From Molanna angustata (lineage: Eukaryota > Arthropoda > Insecta > Trichoptera > Molannidae), in the NCBI GenBank assembly GCA_963576475.1, contig OY754978.1:11214799-11278798 (forward strand): a DNA stretch of 64,000 nt. Direction: 5' to 3'. Below, piece by piece: positions 22,738-35,222 of the stretch. The notes beneath the pieces were generated by a model. That model was not told where the DNA came from and did no database searches. It worked only from the letters and a program-made list of their open reading frames with translations. Every line of letters begins with the position of its first letter. Within the stretch, counting starts at the first letter, position 1. Both the position numbers and the translations under genes were made by a program.

Positions 22738-23604
22738 ATGGCGGCACCCAATCGAGATCATGAAACTATACAAAAGCAAATTCAACAAGACTGGGCAAAT
22801 CGAGAGTATATCGAAGTGATTACAGGAAGCATAAAAAAGATCACCGATTTTCTGAATTCTTTTGGTTAGTGTAAATATTAAGTTAGATTGCATTGATTGA
22901 TTCCAAGTTAATTTATGTTTATAATTTACGTTTTTCTCTTGATTTTACAGATTTATCCTGCAGATCGCGCTTAGCTGTTTTGAATGAAAAATTGACTACA
23001 TTGGAGAGACAAATAGATTATTTGGAAGCATGTGTAAGCTATTCAATTTAATAAAGTTTTAGGTTATACTATATTGGGATTTACTAATAGAATCCTCGTT
23101 GAGTTCTAGATGTTTCAAATATTTTCTGAAATTTTACCTTTACTGCACCAGATGGAGTTTAGTATTCTTTATATATAATTTATTGCATGTGCGTCGGTTT
23201 GTTTGCGTGGCCCAGTTTGTTAGATATCTGACGAGATGTGTCCGGATAATTTCTAAAACTTTGTGATTTTGAGTTTCTTGATAGATATATAGTTGGCCTT
23301 CTTGGTTCAGTTGGTTTGATTTCCGACTCCTGATTGCCAGTGGAGACACAGTTTTTAGTTTTGTGTTTTCAGTCTCGATCTGTGAGATTATAAATATCAT
23401 TAGTGTCCAAAATGTGGCAACTTGTTAATTGGTGCATGTTAAATAATATTAAACACAGTACCTGTTAATTGCATGAAAACTAAAGAATATATACTCTTTC
23501 CAGAAATATTTAGTTGTACATATTTGTGGAACAAACATAAGTTATTAATTTCTAATAGTTAATATTTTTTATTGCAGGTTACGAAAGGAGAAACACTGAC
23601 ATGA
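22738..23604 (+). CDS. BRK1: BRICK1/HSPC300, WAVE regulatory complex subunit
   Basis: Smallest subunit of the WAVE/SCAR complex (with Sra1/CYFIP, Nap1/Hem, Abi and WAVE), which couples Rac to Arp2/3 actin branching in the cytoplasm. Exons 22738-22864, 22951-23033, 23578-23604, GT-AG introns, 78 aa; animal BRK1 is about 75 aa. Recognised by [20 protein letters not shown], the [20 protein letters not shown] heptad region that forms the complex coiled coil, and the terminal VTKGETLT. The start lies in a CAAATGGCG context. A candidate AATAAA is at 23715-23720. The short ORF and two introns would be missed by a length-based search. Confidence 0.96.
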
Positions 23605-23875
23605 ATGATAATGAAAACTTTATATCTTACAATAGGTCATTAATATTTTATAATAATTTACTAATAAGTTAAACCATGTATTTAAGAACAAATTTGTACC
23701 CATTCCGAAGCTATAATAAATACATTTAAATTATATTTTGTCTTATGTATTAATTTGATTTATTCTTCTTCATGTCAATCCTAGGATTGATTTGCACCAA
23801 GCACTCCATTTCTCCACATATCTGTTGTCCACCAGCCTCATCATCAGCCGCACATCACTGATCACCTCAAGGAAT

Positions 23876-24010
23876 ACATTAAGAAGTATACTTGGTCCTA
23901 TCTTATTCCTCATCTACATGAATAATATATGAAATATGAATATAGGGGGCTAAATCGTAAGCTTTCCAGATGACACTCAGTTGTTATTTAGTAGACACGG
24001 GTAACTCAGA
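23876..24010 (+). pseudogene. LINE RT fragment
   Basis: RSILGPILFLIYMNNI is the RT motif that precedes the catalytic region; a stop and a frame change later SFPDDTQLLF resembles the [F/Y]ADD box with Ala replaced by Pro. Preceded at 23765-23870 by further LINE-like sequence. Downstream of BRK1. Confidence 0.6.
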
Positions 24011-24049
24011 CTTGCGCCATGGCTCAACTAAATGGAATGCGCTCGAACT

Positions 24050-24630
24050 ATGTTGGATCGCTGACTTCACTTAGTGACACAATCACACAACACATTTCCA
24101 AGCAACTCAGTGACTCTGGTAGTGCTCACTGCGCCGCCCGGTTCATTGAGTTAATAATAAAAGGGAAATATATTTTATTATATTAATACATAGAACCAAC
24201 AGTTTATAATAATATTAATAAAGGCATATTAAATTACAAATTATGTTATAAACCTTTTTAAAAGCTCTATTCAGTAGGCACAATTTGTTTGGTAAAATAT
24301 TAAGCAATTGCTGAAAGGAGAAAAAATAATTAAAATATGTAGGTATTGTATATAAGTCAGGTTTATTTAGGCATTCATTATATTTCCTGTACTCACTTAT
24401 AAATATTACTATTTTTATGATTCTACTTTTCATTTCATCTTTAATTAAAAAAAAAAAACAATAAGTCTGTTAAAAAGCGGGAAACTCAACACCTTTCAAA
24501 TTCCCACAGTCCTGAGCTTACTGCGCTGTGCACCAACCCATTTTGAAGAAGTGAGTAAACACACCCGGCGCTGTGAACTGAGTTGACTCAATTGCGCGGC
24601 GTAGTGCAGTGCTACACATCTTTATTATTT
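24050..24630. repeat. Possible TIR element
   Basis: Segments near the ends (AGTGCTCACTGCGCCGC at 24120 and the complement of GCGCGGCGTAGTGCAGTGCT at 24595) look like imperfect inverted repeats. Boundaries and class are not established. Confidence 0.3.
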
Positions 24631-24794
24631 AGTGAGAAAGTTAGGAAATCTACCTAAAAAAAACAGGAAGTGGGATACATTTGACTAAAAACTGGAAGCT
24701 ATAACACACTTACAATGAATAATGGCAAAATAGTATACATAACTTTTACCAAAACGGACCTGGGACAACCAAATGAAAACAGACCTAAATTGTA

Positions 24795-25110
24795 TAATAA
24801 AGTATAGATTTTGGTGGTAAATTTTATAATAAAGTAGATTTTGCTAGTAAATAGTAGATTTTGGTAGTAATAGATTTTGGTTGTAAATTGTATAATAAAG
24901 TATAGATTTTAGTGGTAAATTGTATATCAAAGTAGATTTTGGTTGTAAATTGTATAATAAAGTATAGATTTTAGTGGTAAATTGTATATTAAAGTAGATT
25001 TTGGTGGTGAATCGTATAATATAGATTTTAGTGGTAAATTGCATATTAAAGTAGATTTTGGTGGTGAATCGTATAATATAGATTTTGGTAGTAAATCGGC
25101 ATATAAATAA
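24795..25110. repeat. Degenerate tandem repeat, about 35-50-bp units
   Basis: Repeated TAGATTTTGGTGGTAAATTG and TATAATAAAGTATAGATTTT blocks. The 66-aa minus-strand frame through it (repeats of QFTTKIY) is a by-product. Confidence 0.8.
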
Positions 25111-25334
25111 AGTAGTTGTATAATTAAGTATAGATTTTTATGGTAAATTGGTAATTGTTAGGTATATTTTGTATAGATATTTAGCTAAGGGCGGCTCCTT
25201 TGTATGTCTTATAAAAAATGTAACGAAGAAGAAAAATTATTGTAATAAAAGACTTTATTGATCAATTACATCCATTTTATTTTTTTTTCTAAATAAATAT
25301 ATTTATTCCTAGATTAACATAATATACATTGGTG

Positions 25335-26140
25335 ACAGGAAAATTATTCGAAAAACAATTATTCGAATGCTCAATTTTACAAACGGCAATTATTCGAAAA
25401 ACAATTTTCCGAACACACAATTATCAGAATTTACAATTGTTCGAATTTTTATGACGTCATGTTGGTAATATTGTGAGAGGAATAAACCATAGATTTTTAT
25501 TATAATATACTAGATGTCGTAGTTAGCAAATTTTGTATGAATCGAAAACAAATGACTCACTTTTTGCACGGAGTACTACATCTACATAGTATATTATGTT
25601 TAGTAAAAATCTATGGAATAAACAACAAGGCGACGCACCGCGCTGTCAGATATCATAGGATGTACACCTATTTTTTAAACCTAAACCTACAAAACTTTGG
25701 TAAAAATAGGTTGGGTAGGTTTGTTTGTAGTTATAATTGCGACTGGCGTGAGCCAGTTGCATTATATATTTAAAAAAGTAACTATAATATTAAAATAAAA
25801 TAACTAAATTGGTGTGAATACTAGATAAACATAAACTGGTGTACAAACTAGGCTATCCCGCACTGTCAAACATCAGTTATTAAAAATGTGCAAACATACG
25901 TACCCAACAATAATACAACAAGTAATAATAGTCTTCATCGAATATATTTTACTGGCAACAAATATGTCAAAGGAGGCAACATAATGACACAAAAATATAT
26001 TAAATTCAGTTAATTAATTTTCCAACAAATGTTAGTTCGAATAATTTGCTTTCGGACAATTGTCATTCTGATAACTGATTTTCGAAAAATTGTTATTCGT
26101 ACAATTGCGCATTCGAACAATTGTGTTTCGAAGAATTTTC
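25335..26140. mobile_element. Family Y element with subterminal CAATTNTTCGA repeats
   Basis: The left side (25340-25455) has several copies of ACAATTATTCGAA-like motifs; the right side (26030-26140) has the same motifs inverted (TTCGAACAATTGTG, TCGGACAATTGTC). The middle has no coding frame and contains a family X MITE at 25485-25617. A non-autonomous DNA element is the simplest reading; exact ends are not fixed. Confidence 0.5.
25485..25617. mobile_element. Family X MITE, short complete copy
   Basis: Starts ACCATAGATTTTTATTATAA and ends AAAAATCTATGG, an inverted terminal repeat of about 30 bp. The middle is deleted compared with the 60075-60367 copy. Nested in family Y. Confidence 0.65.
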
Positions 26141-26575
26141 ATGTAATCATATACATTAACCCATCTTAACAGTTGACCCGTGGTAATCTGACAAACAGTT
26201 TGTAAGGAGGTGTCAGATGGTCAAATTTGTCAGATTGTAGAGTACTGCCACAATGGTAATTCATTAACTTAAATTTATAATTTTTTTAACAAAATTACTT
26301 CATAAAAATTTAATTGTGTTTTGTAGAAAGGGATGCATTATATGAAATTGTTTTTTTAATCTGTTTTCCCCATAACTTGGTAATTGGTTCATTTAGTAAA
26401 TTCAGTTTGACACAATAATAAATTTTACGAGAAAATAAAGTTGTGGCTTGTGAAAATCAAAAAGCACTTTTTAACAAATAGTATATAATAATCAGATGAC
26501 AAAATCCAAGATTACATTTTTTTCATTTTACAAACCATGAAATTCATCTGTCCAAAATATTATACAATAGATGGA

Positions 26576-26760
26576 TGGTGACAGAGCTGTTAGCGCGCTG
26601 GATTAGTAATCCAGTGGTCACGAGTTCAAATCCTACCACGAACAACTTCTTTCACATATTATAGTACAAGCATTTATGCTTAATTCAGGGAATGTATATG
26701 TACTTGTTTCAAGTACATATTTATTCTTTTTAAAATATATAAATATATTAGTAACTCGTA
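26576..26760 (+). mobile_element. tRNA-Thr-derived SINE, old copy
   Basis: The tRNA-like head has an A box near GTGACAGAGCTGTTAGC, anticodon loop TTAGTAA (AGT, Thr) and B box AGTTCAAATCC, followed by the non-tRNA body shared with 38609-38785 and 59175-58985 (ATAGTACAAGCATTTATGCTT, ACTTGTTTCAAGTACATAT). It diverges at the acceptor stem, so it is a SINE and not a tRNA gene. Lies 3' of CNOT11. Confidence 0.8.
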
Positions 26761-26919
26761 ACCTCATTGTTCATCTAATGTATTTCATACTTTTAGCAGA
26801 ATAAAGTACTATTACATTCCAAGGATATGACAATATTGAAATATGCAAAATTTAATCTAAATCAATTGCTCATTATAAATCATCAGGGAATAATGATCAA
26901 AATTGTTTTTTTTTTATGA

Positions 26920-29900
26920 TCATAAGTCACTTTTCTCATTTTTATTTATCTGTGTGTTGGGTCCTTCACCAGCATCTAATTGTTTGAGTAATCTGTATAA
27001 AGCGGCAGCTTCTCGTATTCTACTGAATCCAACACAAAATGCTTCCACTTCGATGAATAATTCCTGAAAGAAAAAGTTATTTTTTATACTAAATAATAGC
27101 AATTTCTGCAAAACACTATATTTCACAAGCGAGTACCTGACATGCGTTGCAATGTCACTCAAAGAAATTTTTGTGTGCGTGTGTGTCTGTCTTTTCTGTT
27201 CGTTCCTCATGTCAATGGGAATAATCTGTTGGGAGTTATGTATTTAACATACAAGTGGATCGTTAAATGAACATAAAATATATATTTTTTAATGAATTCC
27301 TTTGTGAGATGACAAATAAATAAATAAAAAAAATATATAAAACACAAAAACCTTCCCGAATTTTCTTCATAATTTGATGAATGGGATAGGAATATCAATC
27401 ACAAACATAATAAACCAACATCCGATTTTTTATAGATGGCAAATTTAATTTAAATACAAACCTTAACATTGATAATCTTATTCCGGATGAGAGATTGTAA
27501 GAATACACAGACAAGTCTAACAAGCCGATTCTGCATATAGCGATCATTAATTGTTTCACAGGTAGAAATGCAGTTACTGATGTAAAGATGGACAAACTCC
27601 ACGGGTAAATCTACAGATGTTGTTAACCTAGAAGAAAGCAATATTATTTAATGAAACCTCTGACAATACTTATTCCCTAACATACTTTTATAATGCTTAG
27701 TAAGTATATGCATATATTTTTTGTCTCGAAAATGCATACATAATTGGTATTAAAAAAAAACTTACTGATGATATTTAAGAAATTTGTGTTATTTTGAAAG
27801 TGATGTTGTAGGTCAAATATAACCAATTTTACTATTACATTGTAAAAATCATACAATTATTTATTTTAGCTATTCTATAAGATTGATTATAATGAAAATT
27901 GAAGCAAATATGTAATTAATATTACTTATTTGATAGCCCTAGAACAGGTATACCTACCTAGTTGGGTAGCAGTAATCTATTTTTAATGACATATGTATAC
28001 CTATGTGTAATAAAGAATGAATAAATAAAAATATAATATAATTAATTAAATGATACCACAAAGTAAAAAACAATTGTTTGTCGATGATGTATAACATATT
28101 TTTTTTTACATTAACATACATTTACATTTGGTCACTGCAAATAATGTTTTAAAAGTTTATTATACCTGTTAACAACTTCCATAGAATGCAAAGACATTTC
28201 CATGTTGACTAATTCACTGAAGTATTCCGTTATTTGTTGTGAATGGATAAGTTTTAGCAGAACCGATATCGCTATCATTGGATTGTTTTCCACAAGTTCC
28301 GGTAGCTAGAAAATATTCATAGATCTAATTACAATTTAATTTAATATAATTTCATGATGTTAATGATTGGAGAAATCACATTTTTTCTTGCATTTACTTG
28401 GAAAAATTACTAAATTTTTTAAAATGGCGAGATTATGGCCTTATAGCAAAATCTTCAACCAATCAAAACAGTAATATATTTGCAACAAATATATATTTTA
28501 AATAAAAGAAAATGGGAAGACCTAGAAAATGGATGATGCAATCAATTTAAATTCAGGATCAAGCATTTCTTTTAAATATAGTTATTGAAGATAAATTCCA
28601 TAAGGGAATTGCATAAACATAGAATGCAATTCACTTAACACTACTAATTTGAGTTTTTTTACAGGTATAATTATATTGAAATCAAAGTATAATAAATAAA
28701 TTAGGAGGTTTTTGAAAATCCATGCATCAATTCTTTGTAAACCATACATAACTTGTAAAAATTTCTGGTTGGCTGGAATAAATTGCCTAATGTCAATAAG
28801 CCCGCCAGTGTATAATATATTTGTTTATATTATGTACAGAAAGATGAATAAATAAAATAAATAAATAAATTAATTAAAATGTTTTTAAAATGAAATGACA
28901 ATATTACCTGTTTTGGAGTAATGCCAATCTGATAAACAATATTGGGATCTTGATCTAAACAATCCAATAGCTTGTGCTGGTGAACTACACTTAGAGCGCC
29001 CTGGAGAGCTTGTTGCACAAGTCCTTTAGCTTCTAGACCTATTGCAGACATTGCTCCATCAGTTTGCGGCACTTCTGGCTGCGAGGCAGGATTTTCATCG
29101 GCATTGCTTTGGTTTTTACTCGAACTCGCATTGGTGTTTGGAGGAGTCGTCTTTTTTATAGACAGACCTTCCAAATTGGTATCATACAAAGGTTTATAAA
29201 AGGTACGATTTGGGAGATTTTTCCAAACCAGCTAGAAAAAGATGCAATGATTTAAAGAAAATATACTAGTGAAAGGTGTGACATATTTGTTCTTAAGTTT
29301 ACACTAGTTGTTGCTGATACACATTTTATTCACATCAGCAAATGGTGATATTTTACCATTGACATCAGAAAATGCTAATTTTGATTATTTAAAAATCAGG
29401 CAAGAACTGAATTTGTTTCCAAAAGTTGCACAGTTTTCCTTGATATTGAAACAAATGATTAAGTTTTAATAATTTTGTGACTTTTAATAAAAAAAATCAA
29501 TCTTATATTTTTAGAAAAAACTGCCTGCAAAAACAGCATGTGCCATAAGCCCCACCCCCTCTACGTTTGTGTCTAGAGTTTCACAGTTCCCAGGTTTTTT
29601 ACCATCCTGGAACCCGAAAATAGGAGCTAAAAATTCCCGGGAATCTACGAAAAATGCACCACGGATGGCCAAAGGTCGTACGGAAAGACAAAATAAATAA
29701 AAAAACAATGTTCTCATAAATATATTATATTTTTTTAATTTCTTAAAACATGTATAAAAAATATATAAAAGAGTTTGCTTATTATTTAACAAAATAGGCC
29801 TTTAAACATTTTTTTTTTTTTACCATCGCCTTTTGGCGTTCTAGGTCAGTCTCAAGTTTTTTTTTCTTTTCTATATCATTTTATTAACAACCGTGTATTA

Positions 29901-32900
29901 AATAAATAAAAAAAGGAACCTAAAGCTTGAGGGAGTTCTCCCGAACAAACCAACCAAGAGACCTCACAATACTCAATGACGGATCAGCAAGAACAAGCGA
30001 AAGCTGGGTAGGAAACCCCACTCCCGCCCGTCTCAGCATCCCCATCAAAGAGTTTGTACCTCTCATGTGTGCGCATTCCATGATCAAGTGATTTGCATCA
30101 CCCAGCTCTGAGCCACAAACGCAATGCGGTGAACTTTAAACATGTTAATGCCTTATCAGAAAGCTGACTTCTAATTTTAGTAGCGAAAATGCCTGTCAAT
30201 GAGAAAAGTCTTTCACATTCTGTGGAAGTTGGTTTCACAGATAAAAAGCTTTGCATAGCAACTCTAGATTAGGAGTTCATTTTACAGATGTCTCAAATAA
30301 TTGATTTAAAATTCTTGTTTCATTTTAACAAATGTCGCAAACAAATTTCAGAGTTTTGGTTTGGTTGTTTTTCCTAGGACCGGGATCTAAAATTTTCCCG
30401 GGTATTCGTGGGTTCTGGAACCCGGGAAAAAACCCTTGTTGTATTACAAATCAATCAATGTGGATGCTGTTATTAAAAAAAGTTGATGTTTCGCCGATGT
30501 TGATGCTCGCAACAACCGTGGTATAGACACAAAGATTCACCTTAAACACTTTATTTAAGTTTTTTATTTTTTTGTTTTTACGCGAGACTTGATAGACTAG
30601 ATTGAAGGTTTGAGTAAATAATAAAATTAACAGATAAAATTTGTAACTTACTTCGTCCAAAAATTCCTTTTCATTATCATCAAAATCAATCATCTGTGGC
30701 AATACCCATGTGCACTGTGGTATCTGAGTCTTGTGTAGTAGCAACCCATCGTCCATTAACAAAGTTTCTATCAGTTCTTTGAAAGACGCCTTGTTGAATG
30801 GACCTCTTTAAATAAGTAAATATTTTTGACAAATTAATGGTAAAACTTGATGTAACTACTCATACAAAGTCTCTAAATTTAGTTAAAATACTTAAATTAA
30901 CTAATCATGTATAAATATGATGATACATTTTTGTTTCAAGACTGGAGTTAGAAATATATTCATCAGATCTATTTTGATAAAAATATCAGATACAACTAAA
31001 TATTGATGATATTAGCGAAATTGTGATTGGAATGCAATAATTTGTGATGACTAAGGCCCAGAATCATAGTCGCAAAATAGGTACTTAGATGAGTTTGAGT
31101 TACAGATTTGTAATCATAGAACTTTGTTTCTCACAGAAGTCATCAAAAATCGTTACTCATCTCCCGTGAGTTTGAGTCACCAAAATCGGTGACTTTAGAC
31201 GCTGAGCATGCTTTGAACTGTCAAAATCGTTTACAAACCTAGTTCTATTTTAATTTTTATTCGAGATAAAAACTGGTGAATTTCGAGATATTATTTTTGT
31301 GGTGAATATAAAATTATCTTCATTAAACAGGGAGCATTAAAATGTCTGATATATTTGAGTTTTTGCAAGATATTGACAATATTGGGAATACAGATGTGAT
31401 TAATTTTCCCGATGAATCATTTGCCGCAAGGCGAATGAGACGCCGCAAATGTTATATTCGAAATATGATAAACCCTATCGAATTTTATGAAAACTGTGAA
31501 TTTAAAAAGTGCTACAGATTTTATAGAGAAACTGTCCTCACTGCCATATTGCCGCTTATTCACGATGGATTGCGAAAAATCAACAAGAGGCATGCCTATA
31601 TGCCTATAACGCCTGAAATTCAGATATTGATAGCCCTGAGATTCTATAGTACAGAAATCGCTCGGCGATCCACTCCCAAGCATCCTGTTTTTGCTAATTA
31701 AGGGCTGATATATTTTCTTATTTTCTACAATAGTAATTTTCTTCCCCAATAATTCCATTAAAAAATGTTAATCATATGCAGTATTCCTTTTAGCATTCAT
31801 TATTAATTATTATTATAAAAATAAACAAAACGCGAAAGAAGCAAGCAGATGTTTTGAACTCAAATGACAGTTTTAATTCATAGATTGAAGAGAGTAGATA
31901 GGGATTTCAAAGACAAATTTAAAAAAGTAACCATAAATTTCAAAATAATTGCTGAAAACTTATGAAATTCCTACAGTTTGAGAACTATCAAACTCAACTG
32001 AGTTTGAGTCTCAGCTCAGACACGTCAGATTTTGGACTATGTTTACCGAAAAACCTACTCAGCTAAGAAAGCCTTGAGCTATGCTCTCCTGAGGCACTAT
32101 TGAGACCTGACTCATCTCATGTTTATGATTCTGGGCCTAAGGCCTCTATATATAGCCTATAGGCATGCCTCTGTTGTTGATTTTTCGCAATCCATCGTGA
32201 ATAAGCGGCAATATGGCAGTGAGGACAGTTTCTCTATAAAATCTGTAGCGCTTTTTAAATTCACAGTTTTCATAAGATTCGATAGGGCAAATGTCATATT
32301 TCGAATATAACATTTGCGGCGTCTCATTCGCCTTGCGGCAAATGATTCATCGGGAAAATTAATCACATCTGTATTCCCAATATTGTCAATATCTTGCAAA
32401 AACTCAAATATATCAGACATTTTAATGCTCCCTGTTTAATGAAGATAATTTTATATTCACCACAAAAATAATATCTCGAAATTCACCAGTTTTTATCTTG
32501 AATAAAAATTAAAATAGAACTAGGTTTGTAAACGATTTTGACAGTTCAAAGCATGCTCAGCGTCTAAAGTCACCGATTTTGGTGACTCAAACTCACGGGA
32601 GATGAGTAACGATTTTTGATGACTTCTGTGAGAAACAAAGTTCTATGATTACAAATCTGTAACTCAAACTCATCTAAGTACCTATTTTGCGACTATGATT
32701 CTGGGCCTAAGTTTAGATTCCAGTTATTTTGAAAATCTTATTCTAATGAGCAATAGTGCTATCAGATATATCACACTTTACTCAGTTAATGAATAAGACA
32801 TACATGGATTATTGCCTTGTATGAGTATCTATGTAAATAAGATATTAAAAAATGGCATTGAGAATTTGTAACATAACAGAAAAATTCCATGAATGTAAAG

Positions 32901-34049
32901 GTTGAGTTTTGGTTTGGTGAGGAGTGATTGAAGTCGGAACCCACTGTAGACAATTGTTTCAAAATCTCTAATGTATGTTCTACCTAAAGAAAAGCAAAGA
33001 ATGTATGTTAGAATTGGAATCCTAAGTTTTTGATTCTCTTTGTCTACGCTGTGAGAAACAGAGTTAGTTTATTTTAATGTATTTACCCATCGCCAGCAGG
33101 TATTATTCCTGGAGCACCAGCTCGAGCTGTAGAAGGAAGCTCTGATAATTTTTCAGCGACACTCATTTGCAAACTAGAATAATCAATGTCCATATCTTTC
33201 ATATTTATGTCCATTAGCATTATTTGTTTAGCAGACTTTTTCATTACCTGAAATAGTAAAAAATATTATTTTTGTAAACAAATATTTTGCAAAATGGATA
33301 CAAATTTATTTCTTTTTAAAATAATTATATAATAATACTCACATCTCTAGCAGTGCCATTGATGAGATGTCCTAAAAACTGTCTTTCTTGTGGAATCAAT
33401 GGAGGTATTCCATTTTTCCCTTCCAACAATTGAATATAAAGTGGATTATATGGATTATCCAGTTTGTAGATATCATATATGATAGCTAATCCAATAATTC
33501 TAAGGCCCGGTATATTTAAATCACCTCCAGTTATTAGGGTAGATATTAGAAGACACACTAAAAATTACAAAAAAATATAAATACTAAGCATGAACTACAA
33601 AAAAATCCTCACATTCTAGGCTTTCATAATCTTATATTCAATTCACTACTCACACCAGCTCTTTCGCAGATGACCCATGTTTCTAAATCCATTCCTTTTA
33701 AACATATATGTTTTCTTCATTCAGTCCAAGATCTCATTCTTGCTATAAGACAGAACAACCTTAGCTCATTTATTCTCAATATATTTACAAAATAAACACA
33801 ATCAAGAATAGCGTAGTAAAACGTACCGTTAAACTGTTCATTTTTGGGGATACGTTTCTGTACTTGGGCGCACAAAGACTCCAAGCTTTGAGTCTCAACA
33901 CTTTGCTCTGAGAATAGGCTACAAGAAATAATATAAAAAAACACATGAAATTACTGACAAATTTCATTGAAAATTTATGTTTAGTACATTCATATAAAAT
34001 TTACTTACTCGCATAAAAATTTCACGGTATCATTTAGATTTTGAGTCAT
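26920..34049 (-). CDS. CNOT11: CNOT11 homologue, CCR4-NOT complex subunit 11
   Basis: CNOT11 binds the N-terminal region of CNOT1 with CNOT10 in the cytoplasmic CCR4-NOT deadenylase complex. Exons in order of transcription: 34049-34009, 33918-33827, 33557-33343, 33247-33087, 30805-30652, 29231-28908, 28305-28166, 27627-27462, 27063-26920. All are GT-AG, with consistent phases, 478 aa; human CNOT11 is about 510 aa. The conserved C-terminal domain (DUF2363, about residues 330-470) is clear: [69 protein letters not shown]. Residues about 40-120 have the helical N-terminal part ([20 protein letters not shown]). A low-complexity Asn/Ser/Pro linker lies in exon 6. Intron 4 (33086-30806) holds two Harbinger elements; intron 5 (30651-29232) holds hAT and LINE remains. 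Confidence 0.93.
28755..28870 (+). mobile_element. LINE 3' UTR tail in CNOT11 intron 6
   Basis: GGTTGGCTGGAATAAATTGC, CAATAAGCCCGCCAGTGTA, then a AATAAATAAA tail. Same family as 15165-15275; antisense to CNOT11. Confidence 0.6.
29586..30437 (-). pseudogene. hAT transposon remnant, interrupted by a LINE
   Basis: The minus strand at about 30262-30135 encodes [17 protein letters not shown] and [14 protein letters not shown], the conserved hAT C-terminal dimerisation region. Ends: the right end reads AAGGGTTTTTTCCCGGGTTC on the minus strand; the left end near CCAGGTTTTTTACCATCCTG is a weak inverted match. Most of the transposase is gone. In CNOT11 intron 5, same strand as CNOT11. Confidence 0.65.
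29810..30134 (-). pseudogene. 5'-truncated LINE with 9-bp target duplication
   Basis: The minus strand encodes [20 protein letters not shown] and [16 protein letters not shown], a CxC...HxxxxC-type ORF2 end, followed by a short UTR with a small hairpin and a poly(A) (T run at 29810-29821 on +). TTTAAACAT flanks it at 29801-29809 and 30135-30143. It inserted into the hAT remnant, so it is younger. Confidence 0.85.
31055..32137 (+). mobile_element. PIF/Harbinger element, non-autonomous, copy A
   Basis: Ends GGCCCAGAATCATAG (31055) and its near-complement ATGATTCTGGGCC (32137), flanked by TAA on both sides (31052-31054 and 32138-32140), the TWA duplication of PIF/Harbinger. 1083 bp, with a partial transposase frame. 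In CNOT11 intron 4, antisense to the gene. Confidence 0.85.
31342..31701 (+). pseudogene. Truncated Harbinger transposase (HARBI1-like N-terminus)
   Basis: A 119-aa frame starting [33 protein letters not shown] and [13 protein letters not shown], then [16 protein letters not shown], match the helical N-terminal part of Harbinger nucleases. The DDE catalytic domain is absent; the frame ends after a junction to unrelated sequence. It probably cannot cleave DNA. Whether the short peptide is made is unknown. Confidence 0.8.
32141..32707 (-). mobile_element. PIF/Harbinger deletion derivative, copy B (inverted)
   Basis: Reverse complement of the first half of copy A: the same left terminus (GGCCCAGAATCATAG read on minus from 32707) and the first 87 codons of the same frame with a local deletion. 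It then stops at a short GGCC end at 32141. TAA lies on both sides (32138-32140 shared with copy A; 32708-32710). Only GGCC remains of the second terminal repeat. Confidence 0.75.
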
Positions 34050-35222
34050 GTTACACGAATTATTTTATATTTCAAGCTGACGATCAAAGTAACAACAATC
34101 CATTCGTTGCAAAGGAAATGACAAGCACAGAGAAAAAGCAAATTCTGACAAGTACAAAAGTCACAGATAATGTAACATTGCTATATACATTCGAAATAAA
34201 ATATAAGGTTTCCGGAAAATAACAAGAGAATTTTCGTCTTGGAGGGAGGCGATTTTCACATATACCAACTAGCAAAAAACACATATTCGCGCACTGCGTA
34301 AACCATATAACATACTCGAGTTATTTGCCGCTAACTGTAGTTAAAATAATGACTTATTTGAAATTCAATACACATTACAACGCCATCGACGATATAACAA
34401 ATAAGTAGAGTATGGAAATTCTAGAGAAGTGATATATTGGTGCCAAGGTCAACAGGATGTAGTTTTTGACTTGATACTAGGAAAAGTTTCTCATATAATA
34501 ATTTAGCATAATAACGGGTCTTCGGGTCCTTATTGTGTTTAAACATTACAGATTTCTAGAACATTGTACTTCCCAGTTTTGTTGGCCGACGAGATAGCGC
34601 CTTCCGCGTGAAGGGAGAAATGGACGGTTCCTATTGGCGGACGGTAGAACTCGCGGTAGAACTAATGTGCGGTGGGGTAGCTCCTCCCTCGTCACCTCCA
34701 GCGGTGAACAGTGAACTTTCGTTTCGTTTCGTCATTTTTTTGGAAACAGTATTGTTATCAATATTTGCCATCACCACCGATTTTCTAATTAATATTACTT
34801 CTTAATTTTACAGTCATTATTATTACCCGATAATTTATTAGTGTTACGCGTGTGTATCTACCAATTTAAACATTGTTCTGTTTTATACTCGCAACACATT
34901 CTTTCGTCCCCGCCATATTTAATTACTGTATTGACTAGTCGGCATTTAATCAGATTTATCCACGCTCCTCCTTGTTATATGCGATAACGACCCAAAAGAA
35001 AACAAAACTGCATTCAGAGGGCTTTAGTAGTCCTAATGGGTATAGGAGATGCTTGTATTGCCAAGGCCAACTTGTGCTCTGCTAAAAAACACGAGTCAGT
35101 TATTGGTGGTGTCTGCATTTTTCCAGTTTGTTGTAGCTTCCTCGCAAAAGATGCTACACCTTATTTACCTTCAACATGTACCGCCATAGTATGGCTCATC
35201 TAGTCTCAGATGAAAAATTAGT
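34050..35222. other. CNOT11 5' flank, partly GC-rich, no gene
   Basis: 34565-34740 is GC-richer (TTGGCCGACGAGATAGCGCC, CGGTAGAACTCGCGGTAGAA) within AT-rich sequence. It could include the CNOT11 promoter or an old LTR. A 65-aa open frame is not recognisable. Confidence 0.4.

Noticed and set aside
26920..34049. NELF-C/D (TH1) as identity of the minus-strand gene
   Set aside because: First considered, but the [20 protein letters not shown] and [18 protein letters not shown] blocks are those of CNOT11 and not of TH1.
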